Below are positions 38,349 to 46,217 of a stretch of DNA of 64,000 nt, piece after piece. Position 1 is the first letter of the stretch. Every line of letters starts with the position of its first letter. The stretch comes from Curtobacterium flaccumfaciens pv. betae (GTDB lineage: Bacteria; Actinomycetota; Actinomycetes; Actinomycetales; Microbacteriaceae): positions 1,178,001 through 1,242,000 of the forward strand of contig NZ_JAPJDC010000001.1 in NCBI RefSeq assembly GCF_026241855.1, read 5' to 3'. The notes below the pieces were generated by a model, which worked only from the letters and a program-made list of their open reading frames with translations, did no database searches and had not been told where the DNA came from. The position numbers and the translations under genes are program-made.

Positions 38349-39179
38349 ATGCCCCACCACCCCGACGACCGCCCGCTCATCGGACCGGTCCGGTCGCCCG
38401 AGGTGCACTGCATGACGCTGAACGTGCGTCGCCGCGTGCCGCGACAGCCGACCCACCCGGACGCCTGGGATCGTCGCCGCGACGCCGTGCTCGCGCTCGT
38501 CACGTCCGAAGCGCCCACCGTCCTCGCCGTCCAGGAGGCCCTGCCCACGCAGGCAGACGACCTGAGGTCCGGCCTCGGGGCGGGTTGGGAGCCCGTCCTG
38601 GCCGGGCGGGGAACGCGCGGCGGTGGCGAACAGGTCGGCCTGTTCCTCGACCGTTCCCGCCTCGACGTCGTCGAGCGCCGCACCTGGGCACTCTCCCGCA
38701 CACCCCACCGCTCCGGCTCGCGGTCGTGGGCCACGTCCTTCCCCCGGCACGCCGTCGGAGCCGTCGTCGACGACCGCGCGACCGGCGTCAGGTTCCTGGC
38801 GATCGCCACCCACCTCGACGTCGCCTCGTCGTGGGCCCGGCTGCGGTCCGCCGAACTGCTCGGCCGGATCGTCCGGCAGCGCGGCCTGCCCGCCGTGGTC
38901 ATGGCCGACTGGAACAGCCCCGCCGGTTCCGCACCTTGGCGAGCCCTGGCGGAGGCGGGGGTCGAGGACAGCTGGGGGCGGGCCTCCAGGCAGGTGGGTG
39001 AGCCCTACGGGACGTACCCGCACTACGGGAGTCCGCGCGTCGGTGGCCGGCGGATCGACGGGGTGCTCGTGACGTCTGAAGCACAGGTGGACCGCGTCGC
39101 GGTCGACGTGCGGCGGCCGGGCGGCGTGTGGCCGTCCGACCACGCCGCCGTGCACGCGGTCGTGCGGTGGGCGTCGTGA
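38349..39179 (+). CDS. Endonuclease/exonuclease/phosphatase-family protein
   Basis: DNase I-fold hydrolase of 276 residues; substrates in this family range from DNA to phospholipids. Metal and catalytic residues are visible: M-T-L-N-V-R at the start of the fold, V-Q-E-A (metal-binding Glu), T-H-L-D, M-A-D-W-N-S-P (catalytic Asp and Asn) and S-D-H-A-A-V (terminal Asp-His pair). No signal peptide, so cytoplasmic. ATG 38349 has GGGAGG close upstream. It overlaps the next gene by 4 bases. Confidence 0.9.
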   Translation: MPHHPDDRPLIGPVRSPEVHCMTLNVRRRVPRQPTHPDAWDRRRDAVLALVTSEAPTVLAVQEALPTQADDLRSGLGAGWEPVLAGRGTRGGGEQVGLFLDRSRLDVVERRTWALSRTPHRSGSRSWATSFPRHAVGAVVDDRATGVRFLAIATHLDVASSWARLRSAELLGRIVRQRGLPAVVMADWNSPAGSAPWRALAEAGVEDSWGRASRQVGEPYGTYPHYGSPRVGGRRIDGVLVTSEAQVDRVAVDVRRPGGVWPSDHAAVHAVVRWAS

Positions 39180-39757
39180 TCCGCACGCTCGGACCGACGT
39201 TCCTGCGGCCGCGGTTCCTGGCGGCCGACGTGGTGCGGGCGCTGACGCTCGTGAGCGTCGTCGTGGCGAGTGTCGGGTGGGGCGGGACGGCGTTCCCGGT
39301 CATGGCGCTGGCGCTGCTCGGCGTCGTGGTGCCGCGGATGCTCGGGCTGCGGCCGGCCTTCGACGTGGCGGTGTGCGTGCTCGTGCTCCTCGCCGGGTGG
39401 TCGAGCGTGCTCGAGTGGTACACGACCGTCTTCCTGTGGGACAAGTTCATGCACGTCGTGCTGACGGGGCTGCTCGCGGCGGTGCTCTACGTCATCGGTG
39501 CCGATCTGCGGGCGGTACCCGCCCCGCACGCCGAGCGCCGGGTGGTCGTCGCGGTGCTCGCGCTGTGTGCGGGACTCGCGGTCGGGGCGGTCTGGGAGAT
39601 GGGGGAGTGGCTCGGGCACAACTTCGTCGACTCGAAGATCTTCGTCGGGTACGACGACACGATCGGGGACCTGGCGGCCGACGGGTCCGGCGGGTTGCTC
39701 GTCGGGCTCGGGTTGCCGTGGTTGGCGGCGCGGCGCGAGGTGGTGCGGCCGGGCTGA
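39176..39757 (+). CDS. Multi-pass membrane protein, possibly DUF2238/YjdF-like
   Basis: A 193-residue product with five or six membrane helices. The segments F-L-W-D-K-F-M-H-V-V-L-T-G and V-W-E-M-G-E-W-L-G-H-N-F with G-Y-D-D-T-I-G-D-L-A-A-D resemble the DUF2238 (YjdF) family, which has no known function; I hold this with moderate certainty. GTG 39176 overlaps the stop of the EEP gene by 4 bases, so the two are coupled. Confidence 0.75.
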   Translation: MIRTLGPTFLRPRFLAADVVRALTLVSVVVASVGWGGTAFPVMALALLGVVVPRMLGLRPAFDVAVCVLVLLAGWSSVLEWYTTVFLWDKFMHVVLTGLLAAVLYVIGADLRAVPAPHAERRVVVAVLALCAGLAVGAVWEMGEWLGHNFVDSKIFVGYDDTIGDLAADGSGGLLVGLGLPWLAARREVVRPG

Positions 39758-39818
39758 GCGTGTCGTTCGGGTCGCGTTGCTCCGACTCGCCGTGGCACGG
39801 AGGGGGTCTGACGTCCGC

Positions 39819-39824
39819 TATGCT
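39819..39824 (+). promoter_or_regulatory. -10 box (TATGCT) upstream of tRNA-Pro
   Basis: TATGCT lies about 70 bases before the tRNA; no clear -35 match. The only promoter-like hexamer in the 137-base gap. Confidence 0.4.
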
Positions 39825-39894
39825 GGACCGGTCGCTCGCGCTCCGGTCGGACGCGGGCGAGGATCCTCCGGGGTCCTGAGTTCTCCGGAACTCG

Positions 39895-39968
<74 letters not shown>

Positions 39969-39973
39969 CCGAA

Positions 39974-40007
39974 AAGCCCCGATAGGACCGAGGTTCTATC
40001 GGGGCTT
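39974..40007 (+). terminator. Terminator of tRNA-Pro
   Basis: AAGCCCCGATAG (39,974-39,985) pairs perfectly with CTATCGGGGCTT (39,996-40,007) around a 10-base loop. It could also stop transcription of the minus-strand genes that follow. Confidence 0.8.
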
Positions 40008-40062
40008 CGTCGGTCGTCTCAGAATCGAACCCTCGTAGTCCCCTCCTGATGAGTCGGGCAAC

Positions 40063-40839
40063 TCATGCAGGGTGGAGCAGATGACGTTCTTCGACGTAGC
40101 GCTCGCCGGGTCTGAGGATCGAAAAAAGATCGTCTTCTTGATGTGCTTTGTCTTCTGCCACGAGGGCGTGCAGCGTGCGCCGTAAGTTGGCGCGCATTCC
40201 TGGCCTGACCCATGAGCGAAGCTTGCTGAAGGAAGCGCCTTCCGTGCCCGCGCGGTAGAGCAGAACCAAGCAGTACTCCCCTGCGCGTAGATCGCGCAGA
40301 ACCCGAGGGAATCCGTTGACCTCCTGAACGGCCGGGACCTCCCTGGTCACGAGTCGGTCGATGGTGCGCTGTGCTTCGTCCGGGCCGACGGAGTGATACA
40401 CGCGCATGAACTCCGCGAGCACCCAGCTCATCAAGCCGACGATGAGAGTGGCGTCCATCAGGTTCGGGTCAATGTCGGCTCCGAGGTGCGCCACATCACG
40501 GTCGTTTCTGATGGTGTAGATGATCTGGAGCGCCCGGGGGATGTGCTTGCGCACGCTTGCATCACCTGAGCCGTTGAGAAGTGTCAGTAAGAGCTGGTCA
40601 ACCTTCGGCAGGGTCTTCCCTACCGGCGTGTACTTGCCACCAGGCTGCGTGGCCCACTGCAGTATGCGAAAGGCCGCTTCTGCGAATCGGGCACCCTCCA
40701 CGGCGTTGGGACGGTGGTCGCCGAGGTAAAAACGCCTCTTTGACTCGAAGAACCCGTTCATCAGTTCATCCACGAGCTCGGTTGGCACACCGCTTCTGAT
40801 GAATCCGTCGGTGACGGCTGAGAGGTCGGCGGCACTCAC
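40063..40839 (-). CDS. Uncharacterised protein with possible HEPN-like core (island gene 2)
   Basis: A 258-residue protein of lower G+C than its surroundings. The central helical region contains I-R-N-D-R-D-V-A-H-L-G, then D-A-T-L-I-V-G-L-M-S-W-V-L-A-E-F-M-R-V-Y-H; R-N-x-R-x3-H is the kind of motif seen in HEPN RNases and Abi_C-type abortive-infection proteins. The last 90 residues look like a winged helix ending in L-R-P-G-E-R-Y-V-E-E. GTG 40839 overlaps the partner's stop as GTGA, so the partner is translated first. A defence or toxin role is inference. Confidence 0.8.
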   Translation of the reverse strand: MSAADLSAVTDGFIRSGVPTELVDELMNGFFESKRRFYLGDHRPNAVEGARFAEAAFRILQWATQPGGKYTPVGKTLPKVDQLLLTLLNGSGDASVRKHIPRALQIIYTIRNDRDVAHLGADIDPNLMDATLIVGLMSWVLAEFMRVYHSVGPDEAQRTIDRLVTREVPAVQEVNGFPRVLRDLRAGEYCLVLLYRAGTEGASFSKLRSWVRPGMRANLRRTLHALVAEDKAHQEDDLFSILRPGERYVEERHLLHPA

Positions 40840-41360
40840 GCGGCAGAGACTCCGAGGGTGACCAGGTAGTCCAACCCGGCCTTGGCGACCTTGAATCGGC
40901 TGCCAACCTTGAAGGCGCGCTTCGCGGCGAGGTTGTTCTTCATCGACTGAGATGCGTTCGACAGCTTGACCCCTTGCTCGATCAGGAGCTTGTGCGCCTC
41001 GTTGGTGGAGAAGGTGCCGTCGGGGGTGGTCTTCGCGTGGTAGTAGCCGGCGAGCAAGATCTGGTCAGTCCCCGACTTGCTAGAGAGCGAGTGAAGTACT
41101 TGACCGAAAGGCTCGTCGACGGGGGAGGAAGCTCCACCTGCCGTCGTCCCGAAGTTTCCCGTCAAGTTGCCTGAACTGGCGGCGGCGGTGGCAGCGGGCA
41201 CAGTGTCCACGACCGTGGGACCCTGCTCGATCAGGCGCGAAAGCAGCGCGGCGATAGACTCAGCGTACTGTGACACGAAGTCTTGGTGGCCGTCGACTTC
41301 CAGTTCTCCGGTTGCAAGGCTGATGCGGATGCGTCCCTGCGGTTCTGAGTTCGCGGTCAT
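40836..41360 (-). CDS. Uncharacterised protein with C-terminal winged helix (island gene 1)
   Basis: A 174-residue protein, first gene of the island operon. The N-terminal 45 residues read I-R-I-S-L-A-T-G-E-L-E-V-D-G-H-Q-D-F-V, a small beta domain I associate with uncharacterised defence-type proteins. A Ser/Ala/Gly-rich linker (about 55-85) follows, then a winged-helix-like C-terminus (L-S-N-A-S-Q-S-M-K-N-N-L to Y-L-V-T-L). ATG 41360 is preceded by the strong SD GGAGGAGA and a full sigma-70-like promoter. Function unknown; it could be a DNA-binding or antitoxin-like partner of the next gene. Confidence 0.8.
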   Translation of the reverse strand: MTANSEPQGRIRISLATGELEVDGHQDFVSQYAESIAALLSRLIEQGPTVVDTVPAATAAASSGNLTGNFGTTAGGASSPVDEPFGQVLHSLSSKSGTDQILLAGYYHAKTTPDGTFSTNEAHKLLIEQGVKLSNASQSMKNNLAAKRAFKVGSRFKVAKAGLDYLVTLGVSAA

Positions 41361-41409
41361 GGTCTCTCCTCCGGGTGAAGTTGGTAGCTGGGTCTACGCC
41401 AGCATCATC

Positions 41410-41438
41410 AGCATGATTCGCACTGACGAGCTTGTCAA
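41410..41438 (-). promoter_or_regulatory. Promoter of the two-gene island operon
   Basis: On the minus strand a perfect -35 TTGACA (41,438-41,433), 17-base spacer, and CATGCT (41,415-41,410). The transcript would have a leader of about 45 bases with a strong SD, unlike the leaderless core genes. Confidence 0.7.
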
Positions 41439-41439
41439 G

Positions 41440-41623
41440 ACCGAGTGTGAGCCAGTTTGCTCGCGTTTCTCCGCTTCTGTTGGGCTTTATCCGCATGCGG
41501 CGTAGTCATCAGTGAGGCGTGATGTTCAGCGCAAGTATTTGTATGCAGTAGGCGCTACTTCGCGTAAAAGGCTTCTGATCTGGGGTTTATCAGGTTGCAG
41601 TAGCAAGTGATCGCGGTCTATAC
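41440..41623. other. AT-richer non-coding stretch at the island edge
   Basis: No gene is visible. The stretch is unusually AT-rich for this window (for example TATTTGTATGCAGTAGG and TATACCTAGTACAAATC). I looked for a copy of the tRNA-Pro 3' end as an attachment site and found none. Confidence 0.5.
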
Positions 41624-42234
41624 CTAGTACAAATCACCGATGGATGACCGAGGTACGACGACGGACTGTAGGGCTACCTGCTCAGTGCTGCTTGCGGCCC
41701 GCGCAGGCGCAAGCGCCGTGGGCAAGAAGGCTTCCCAGCGGCCCTCGACGTCGACCTGAGCGCTCGGGGGCGCGAGCCCGGTCCTTCCCACCACGTGCAT
41801 CGAGGCGGTGTGATCGGGATGGATGAGAGCCCGGATGTGTCGGACGTCGACCGAACGCAACCACATCACGACGGTTGATGTTGCCTCTACGGCGAGCCCT
41901 CGACCCTGTTCTTCTGACGTGACCAGCCAGGCGAGGTCTGCCTCGAGGCCGTCCTCCTTGCGTCCGAGGGTGGCTTGCCCGAATCCGATCGCGGGTCCGC
42001 CGCAGGCAGGGCGGACGATTCAGTTCGGCCAACCCGCGTGCCGTCCTCAGACTGGCCCTGGGATTGGCGGCGGTACCGTGCGCCCAGTTCGTCCAGGGTT
42101 GGTGGCTCGCCGCCAGTGAACCGGTAGAGCTCTGTTGGAGCCAGGGCGGTCAGCATCTCGGCTGCGTGGTCAACGGCAAGCGGTTCCAGGGCGAGACGAT
42201 CCGAATCCAGGGGATCAGCCTGTGGCCACGACAT
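41624..42234 (-). pseudogene. GNAT acetyltransferase pseudogene
   Basis: The N-terminal part reads L-D-S-D-R-L-A-L-E-P-L-A-V-D-H-A-A-E-M in one minus frame. The rest of a GNAT fold is in another frame: I-V-R-P-A-C-G-G-P-A-I-G-F-G-Q-A-T-L, then L-V-T-S-E-E-Q-G-R-G-L-A-V-E-A-T (acetyl-CoA pyrophosphate loop) and I-H-P-D-H-T-A-S. Between them there is a frameshift near 42,032-42,040 and a TGA at 42,020-42,022 where the family normally has Trp (W-P-N-W-I-V-R). Two lesions make a sequencing error unlikely. The in-frame GTG at 42,264 is an alternative start. Confidence 0.8.
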
Positions 42235-42315
42235 GACCCGAGCCTCGCAGATCGCGAACGGCACGGGGTCTCCCGCAAAACATCCACAGTGACCACGGCC
42301 TGACTCCGCACCTGC

Positions 42316-42621
42316 TCACGAGAGCGGCTGTCGCCGGATCCACACGGTCACCCCGAGGTGACCGATGCCGGTCGCAGCGAGACAGACCATTCCCCACCCG
42401 ATGACGCTGTGCCCGGTGGCGAGGAAGAAGATCCCGAAGGCGAGGACGAGGGCGACCAGGAGCGCACCGCAGAGGAGTAGCAGCAGGCTGGTCACGGGGC
42501 TGGCGTTCAAGGTGAGCTGCGCGTCACGCACCCAGGCCGGGGTCCGCACACGATTCACGAGGATCGCGACCGTACCCACCAGGACTGCGATGCTCGCTGC
42601 GAGCAGACCTGCTTCAGCCAT
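42316..42621 (-). CDS. Small hypothetical membrane protein
   Basis: A 101-residue protein with three likely membrane helices (about 4-22, 44-69, 75-92) and a basic C-terminus. Family not recognised. ATG 42621 is selected by TACCAT with a 6-base spacer on the minus strand; the longer frame to 42,648 lies upstream of that box. Divergent from the next gene. Confidence 0.65.
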   Translation of the reverse strand: MAEAGLLAASIAVLVGTVAILVNRVRTPAWVRDAQLTLNASPVTSLLLLLCGALLVALVLAFGIFFLATGHSVIGWGMVCLAATGIGHLGVTVWIRRQPLS

Positions 42622-42627
42622 GCCGAG

Positions 42628-42633
42628 ATGGTA
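42628..42633 (-). promoter_or_regulatory. Leaderless -10 box (TACCAT)
   Basis: TACCAT on the minus strand, 6-base spacer CTCGGC, then ATG 42621. Confidence 0.55.
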
Positions 42634-42703
42634 CCGGCGAAGGTGCATGCTTCGGCTGGTCTGCGGCCTCGAACGCCCCGGCTGACGCTGACAAGATGAG
42701 TTC

Positions 42704-43087
42704 GTGCAGATCGAAGAAGTGGACGAGCGGCACTACGGCAGCGAAGGCGAGCGCGACACGTTCGTCGTGCACTTCTTCCATGCTCCGAGGGGCGAGACGG
42801 TTGCGCCCGACTGGGACGCCACGAGTTGGTCGGTCAGTGTGATTCGCGTCACCGACGCGACGTACCGTGCGGCGTTTGCACAGGCCCGGCGGATCGCCGC
42901 TGGCGAGGTGTTGCCGACACTGTTCTCGGTGTCCCTCGAGACCGCGGGGCCGAACGGCCCGGGAATCCTGCGACTGTTCGGGACCGACCTCAACGTGGAG
43001 GGACTCGAGCTCGAGCCCGATTCGCATGCGGCGAAACGGGAGATGTTCGCCGAGTTCTTCAGCCGCGACCGTACTGCGCACGCGTGA
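42704..43087 (+). CDS. Hypothetical protein (LFxVSLETxGPxGPGILRLFG family)
   Basis: An acidic 127-residue soluble protein of no family I know. The N-terminal half is charged; the most distinctive part is L-F-S-V-S-L-E-T-A-G-P-N-G-P-G-I-L-R-L-F-G, then E-P-D-S-H-A-A-K-R-E-M-F-A-E-F-F-S-R-D-R-T. A damaged paralogue is present at 56,205-56,424. GTG 42704 follows CAAGAT with a 6-base spacer, one base off the leaderless pattern. The 50-bp palindrome follows at 43,111. Confidence 0.75.
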   Translation: MQIEEVDERHYGSEGERDTFVVHFFHAPRGETVAPDWDATSWSVSVIRVTDATYRAAFAQARRIAAGEVLPTLFSVSLETAGPNGPGILRLFGTDLNVEGLELEPDSHAAKREMFAEFFSRDRTAHA

Positions 43088-43110
43088 TCGGGGATCTGGA
43101 GCGCAACCGC

Positions 43111-43160
43111 TGACGGACTGGAGGCCCGGTGCCAGCTGGCACCGTGCCTCCAGTCCGTCA
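43111..43160. repeat. 50-bp near-perfect palindrome (intergenic repeat family, best copy)
   Basis: Positions 43,111-43,160 pair end to end with a single C/T mismatch among 25 pairs and no loop, centred on GGTGCCAGCTGGCACC. The right end contains the stop codon of the ABC ATPase gene (TGA at 43,158-43,160, minus strand). Related copies lie near 47,561, 51,763 and 63,400. Confidence 0.9.
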
Positions 43161-43820
43161 CGTGCCGCGCGCGATGAGCTGCTCGTGTTGTAGCTGCAGT
43201 CGACGTCCACATCGCTGTGCAACGCGCTCACTGTGGGTGACGATCACGAACTTGGTTCCCGCTTGCTGCAGCCGATCGAAGAGGGCGAGCACGTCGTCTT
43301 CGGTCGTCTCGTCCAGTGCGCCGGTGGGCTCGTCGGCGAGGACGACGGCAGGGCGCTTCGCGATGGCTCGAGCGATCACGACGCGCTGCGCTTCTCCTCC
43401 TGACAGTCGTCGCGGGCGCTTGCCAGCGAGGTGGCTGATGCCGACCGCCTCGAGAGCCTCATGTGCTCGGTCGGCCGAGTCAGCGCGAGCGGGAACGCCG
43501 AGCCGGACATTGTCGAGCACGCTGCGGTCGCCGAGGAGGCTGTGGTCCTGGGTGACGATGCCGATGTGTCGGAGCCGATGCGCCGCCATCCTGCGTGGGG
43601 TGCACTCGAGCACGTGCCCGTCGTGCTCGTAGGTCCCGCCGAAGTCGGTGTCGAGGCCGGCGAGGATGCGGAGCAGCGTGCTCTTGCCCGACCCGCTGCG
43701 CCCGGTGATGGCTACTGAGCGATCGTCTTCGCGAAGGTCGAAGTCGAGTCGGTCGAACAGTGCTCGGGTCGATCCGTCGGGCTCGGTGATGGTCTTGGAG
43801 ACGTCGCGCAGCACGATCAT
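43158..43820 (-). CDS. ABC transporter ATP-binding protein (MacB/LolD type)
   Basis: Cytoplasmic ATPase, 220 residues, last gene of a three-gene minus-strand operon. Walker A G-R-S-G-S-G-K-S-T (40-48), the Q-loop in I-V-T-Q-D-H-S-L-L-G-D, signature L-S-G-G-E-A-Q-R (139-146), Walker B A-V-V-L-A-D-E-P (158-165) and H-loop V-T-H-S-E-R are complete. ATG 43820 overlaps the permease stop by 4 bases. Sequence and partners resemble ABC proteins encoded beside lactococcin 972-type bacteriocins, which is an inference from memory. Confidence 0.93.
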   Translation of the reverse strand: MIVLRDVSKTITEPDGSTRALFDRLDFDLREDDRSVAITGRSGSGKSTLLRILAGLDTDFGGTYEHDGHVLECTPRRMAAHRLRHIGIVTQDHSLLGDRSVLDNVRLGVPARADSADRAHEALEAVGISHLAGKRPRRLSGGEAQRVVIARAIAKRPAVVLADEPTGALDETTEDDVLALFDRLQQAGTKFVIVTHSERVAQRCGRRLQLQHEQLIARGT

Positions 43821-45109
43821 CGTGGGGTACCTCTTCGGCGTTGGGTGGTCAGTTCGATGCGGACGGCTCGTCGACCGAGTGCGCCGTCTGCCACACACCA
43901 GAGGAGCAGGGCGGTGCCGGCGCCGAGTCGTGCCATCGCACTGTCGTTGGGGAGCAGCGCGCTGGACGTGAGGAACAGCCCGAGCGCGGCGGTGTACTCG
44001 GTCAGGCGGCTTGCGCGGAACAGTCGGTTCGTCGCGTCCGGGCTCCTCCCGAGGAGATGGTGCACCCGCGCCATTGGCGCACGACGGTGATGCAGGAGCC
44101 GGTGGAGGAAGGCCGTGATGATGCCCACGCCCGCGGTGAGGATGATGAGCAGCGCAGTGACGAGCACCAGGTTGTCCTGGATGAGCTGGCGGACGAGGGA
44201 GAGCTGCACGAGGTAGGTCGGTACTCCGAGCAACGTGTACGACCGGAAGCTGGTGTCGTCTCCGATCGCGTCGAGACGCGCGACGACGTCCCCGAAATCG
44301 AGGCTGTGATCGACGGCGAGGTCGGCGTTGAGCACCTGGAACACCAGGCGTCCGAACAGCTCGGGATCCACCCGGTCGAGCGCTGCTCGGTCGAGTCCGG
44401 CGAGTGTCGGCGGGTAGGGCACGATGACGGTGTCGTCGAGGTAGTGGTTGGGCTCACCGCGGAAGTACATGGCACTGTCCGGCTCGAGGAAACCGACGAC
44501 CTCGAGCTCCTGCTCCTGCAGGATGACCGCTCCGGTGAATCGCGCTCCAACCTCGTACACGCCGCGGTACTCGTTGCCGAGCAGCACCGGGATCCGGCCG
44601 GATCCCCAGTCGACAGCGCTCCACTCGATCGGCTTGCCGTCCTGCACGGAGAGCCCCGCGAACTCGTACGCGGTCTCGTTGAGCTGGATTGACTTGATGT
44701 CCTGGACGCTCCGTCCGGACTCGTCCTGGTACTTCCCGTTGAGCGTGTACTCGGTCCCGTAGCCGACGTCGAAACGGTCGTCGCCGCGGAAGTCCTGGAC
44801 GGTCACGGGCTGGTCGTACGAGGAGATGAAGTCGAATCCGGGCTCGTCATCGACGCGGTCGACGAACGAGGCGACGTCGTCGAGCGCGTGCTGGTCTCGC
44901 CGGATCGCTTCGAAAGCGTCCGGGCCGAGATCGTCGACCACGGTGTAGAGGTCGACGTCGGCATCAGCGGACAGGCCCTGGGCCACGGCCTGCGAGGTGG
45001 ACTGGGTGAACGACGCCACGTTGTACCAGCAGAGTGCGAGCAGCACGAGCAGGACGATCTTGGCGACGATGATCGTCCAGTTGGACCGGAGGTCGTTCAG
45101 CAGTTCCAT
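43817..45109 (-). CDS. FtsX/MacB-type ABC permease, large half
   Basis: A 430-residue membrane protein: one N-terminal helix (about 11-30), a large extracytoplasmic domain (about 35-300), then three helices near the C-terminus (L-V-L-V-T-A-L-L-I-I-L-T-A-G-V-G, then L-G-L-F-L-T-S-S-A-L-L and A-R-L-G-A-G-T-A-L-L-L-W). This 1+3 layout is the MacB/FtsX topology of mechanotransmission transporters, which do not pump substrate through the membrane directly. It overlaps the ATPase by 4 and the second permease by 13 bases. Confidence 0.88.
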   Translation of the reverse strand: MELLNDLRSNWTIIVAKIVLLVLLALCWYNVASFTQSTSQAVAQGLSADADVDLYTVVDDLGPDAFEAIRRDQHALDDVASFVDRVDDEPGFDFISSYDQPVTVQDFRGDDRFDVGYGTEYTLNGKYQDESGRSVQDIKSIQLNETAYEFAGLSVQDGKPIEWSAVDWGSGRIPVLLGNEYRGVYEVGARFTGAVILQEQELEVVGFLEPDSAMYFRGEPNHYLDDTVIVPYPPTLAGLDRAALDRVDPELFGRLVFQVLNADLAVDHSLDFGDVVARLDAIGDDTSFRSYTLLGVPTYLVQLSLVRQLIQDNLVLVTALLIILTAGVGIITAFLHRLLHHRRAPMARVHHLLGRSPDATNRLFRASRLTEYTAALGLFLTSSALLPNDSAMARLGAGTALLLWCVADGALGRRAVRIELTTQRRRGTPR

Positions 45110-46002
45110 CGTCGGGTTCCCTGCAAGAACGAAGCGACGGACACGGCAAGCACGACGGTTCCGACCGCGACGACTGCGGTGGTGACGTCGAGGTCGAGGA
45201 TGGTGGTCTGCCTCACGACTGCCGCGCCCGCGAGCGCTGTCGTACAGGCGGCGGTGCCGATCACAGCGACTCTGGCGGCCGCGCTGCGAAGGGAGTTCAG
45301 CGGTCGGATCCCGGTGGTGAAGCGGACGGCGGCAGCGCGGAGTTCCCATCGTCCAGCTTGCAGCCCGGCGACCACGGCGATGAGCACGACGACGAGGGAG
45401 CCGAGCGCGACCAGGATGGGCGACACGGCGTCGACGTTCGTCCTGCGGTTCGTGCCGTCGTCGATGATCTCGACGCTCCTGCCGGGGAACTGTGCGCGGT
45501 AGTGGTGGGCGCTGCTCGGGCCGTCGAGGAGCAGTCGTTGTGGTGATGCCGAGAACCGGGTCGGATCAGCGAGGACCACATCGTCGGACAGCAGGCTGTC
45601 GGCCCGGATGCCGAGTCGCCCCACCACGTTGTACGGCTTGCCTTCGACGGCGATGTCATCGCCGCGGAGGGCAACGTCAGCGCCGGCGAGGGCTTCGCCG
45701 GGGTGCCCGGTCAGTGCGTGGCCGTCGTGCAGTGGGACGTCTGTCCACTGTCCGGACAGGACCACGACGGAGCGGACGTCACCGTCCAGACCCACGAACA
45801 CCTTCGTCCCCGGTTCGAACGCGCTCCGAGCACGCATGAGTTCGTCGATCGTCGCGGTCACCCACGCGCTCTGGCCGGAGCGAAGATCGTTGCCCTCCGC
45901 GGCAACGACACGTCGGCGAGCGTCGAACACCCCGATCAAGACCGTCAACAGCATTGCCAGCAGGAGCAGGCCTGCGATTGCTGTGATCTGTTGCTTCGTC
46001 AC
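45097..46002 (-). CDS. FtsX/MacB-type ABC permease, small half
   Basis: A 301-residue membrane protein with the same 1+3 topology: N-terminal helix I-A-G-L-L-L-L-A-M-L-L-T-V-L, an extracytoplasmic domain (about 30-195), then three helices (L-V-V-V-L-I-A-V-V-A-G-L, I-G-T-A-A-C-T-T-A-L-A-G, V-A-V-G-T-V-V-L-A-V-S-V-A). It pairs naturally with the 430-residue protein as a heterodimeric permease. GTG 46002 has AGGAG 5 bases upstream. A strong hairpin directly precedes the SD. Confidence 0.82.
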   Translation of the reverse strand: MTKQQITAIAGLLLLAMLLTVLIGVFDARRRVVAAEGNDLRSGQSAWVTATIDELMRARSAFEPGTKVFVGLDGDVRSVVVLSGQWTDVPLHDGHALTGHPGEALAGADVALRGDDIAVEGKPYNVVGRLGIRADSLLSDDVVLADPTRFSASPQRLLLDGPSSAHHYRAQFPGRSVEIIDDGTNRRTNVDAVSPILVALGSLVVVLIAVVAGLQAGRWELRAAAVRFTTGIRPLNSLRSAAARVAVIGTAACTTALAGAAVVRQTTILDLDVTTAVVAVGTVVLAVSVASFLQGTRRWNC

Positions 46003-46019
46003 GTCTTCTCCTCACGGCA

Positions 46020-46054
46020 GCAGCGGGTGCGAGCCGTCGGCTCGCACCCGCTGC
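46020..46054 (-). terminator. Hairpin attenuator between the peptide gene and the ABC operon
   Basis: A 16-bp perfect stem (GCAGCGGGTGCGAGCC with its reverse complement, 46,020-46,035 and 46,039-46,054) with a 3-base loop, just upstream of the SD of the ABC operon. As in bacteriocin operons it could allow high peptide transcription with limited read-through. Confidence 0.65.
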
Positions 46055-46120
46055 GATGTGTCCCAGAGTCAGCGATGATCCTGCTGCCGCGCTCGAGCCG
46101 AGCACTGCTGTAGTCCTCGT

Positions 46121-46217
46121 GTACAGCCGTTAACATGTCAGACCGGGAGCTCGTTGTCGAGGAAGCGTGTCGTCAGCGGCGACCGAGCTGCGAGCGCAGG
46201 ACGGAGCGGTGTCCGTT
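46121..46217. repeat. 97-bp direct repeat, copy 1
   Basis: Matches copy 2 (46,471-46,567) at 90 of 97 positions. It contains the last 14 codons and stop of the peptide gene, and a promoter-like sequence pointing at the ABC operon. Confidence 0.95.
46132..46160 (-). promoter_or_regulatory. Promoter-like sequence in repeat copy 1 (ABC operon)
   Basis: On the minus strand TCGACA (46,160-46,155), 17-base spacer, CATGTT (46,137-46,132), overlapping a GTTAAC palindrome. It would give the ABC genes their own transcript in addition to read-through from the peptide gene. Confidence 0.5.

Noticed and set aside
35720..39001. A 1,093-codon plus-strand frame across recQ and the lipoprotein gene
   Set aside because: It crosses two well-supported minus-strand genes and the gap between them and has Arg/His-rich low-complexity sequence only.
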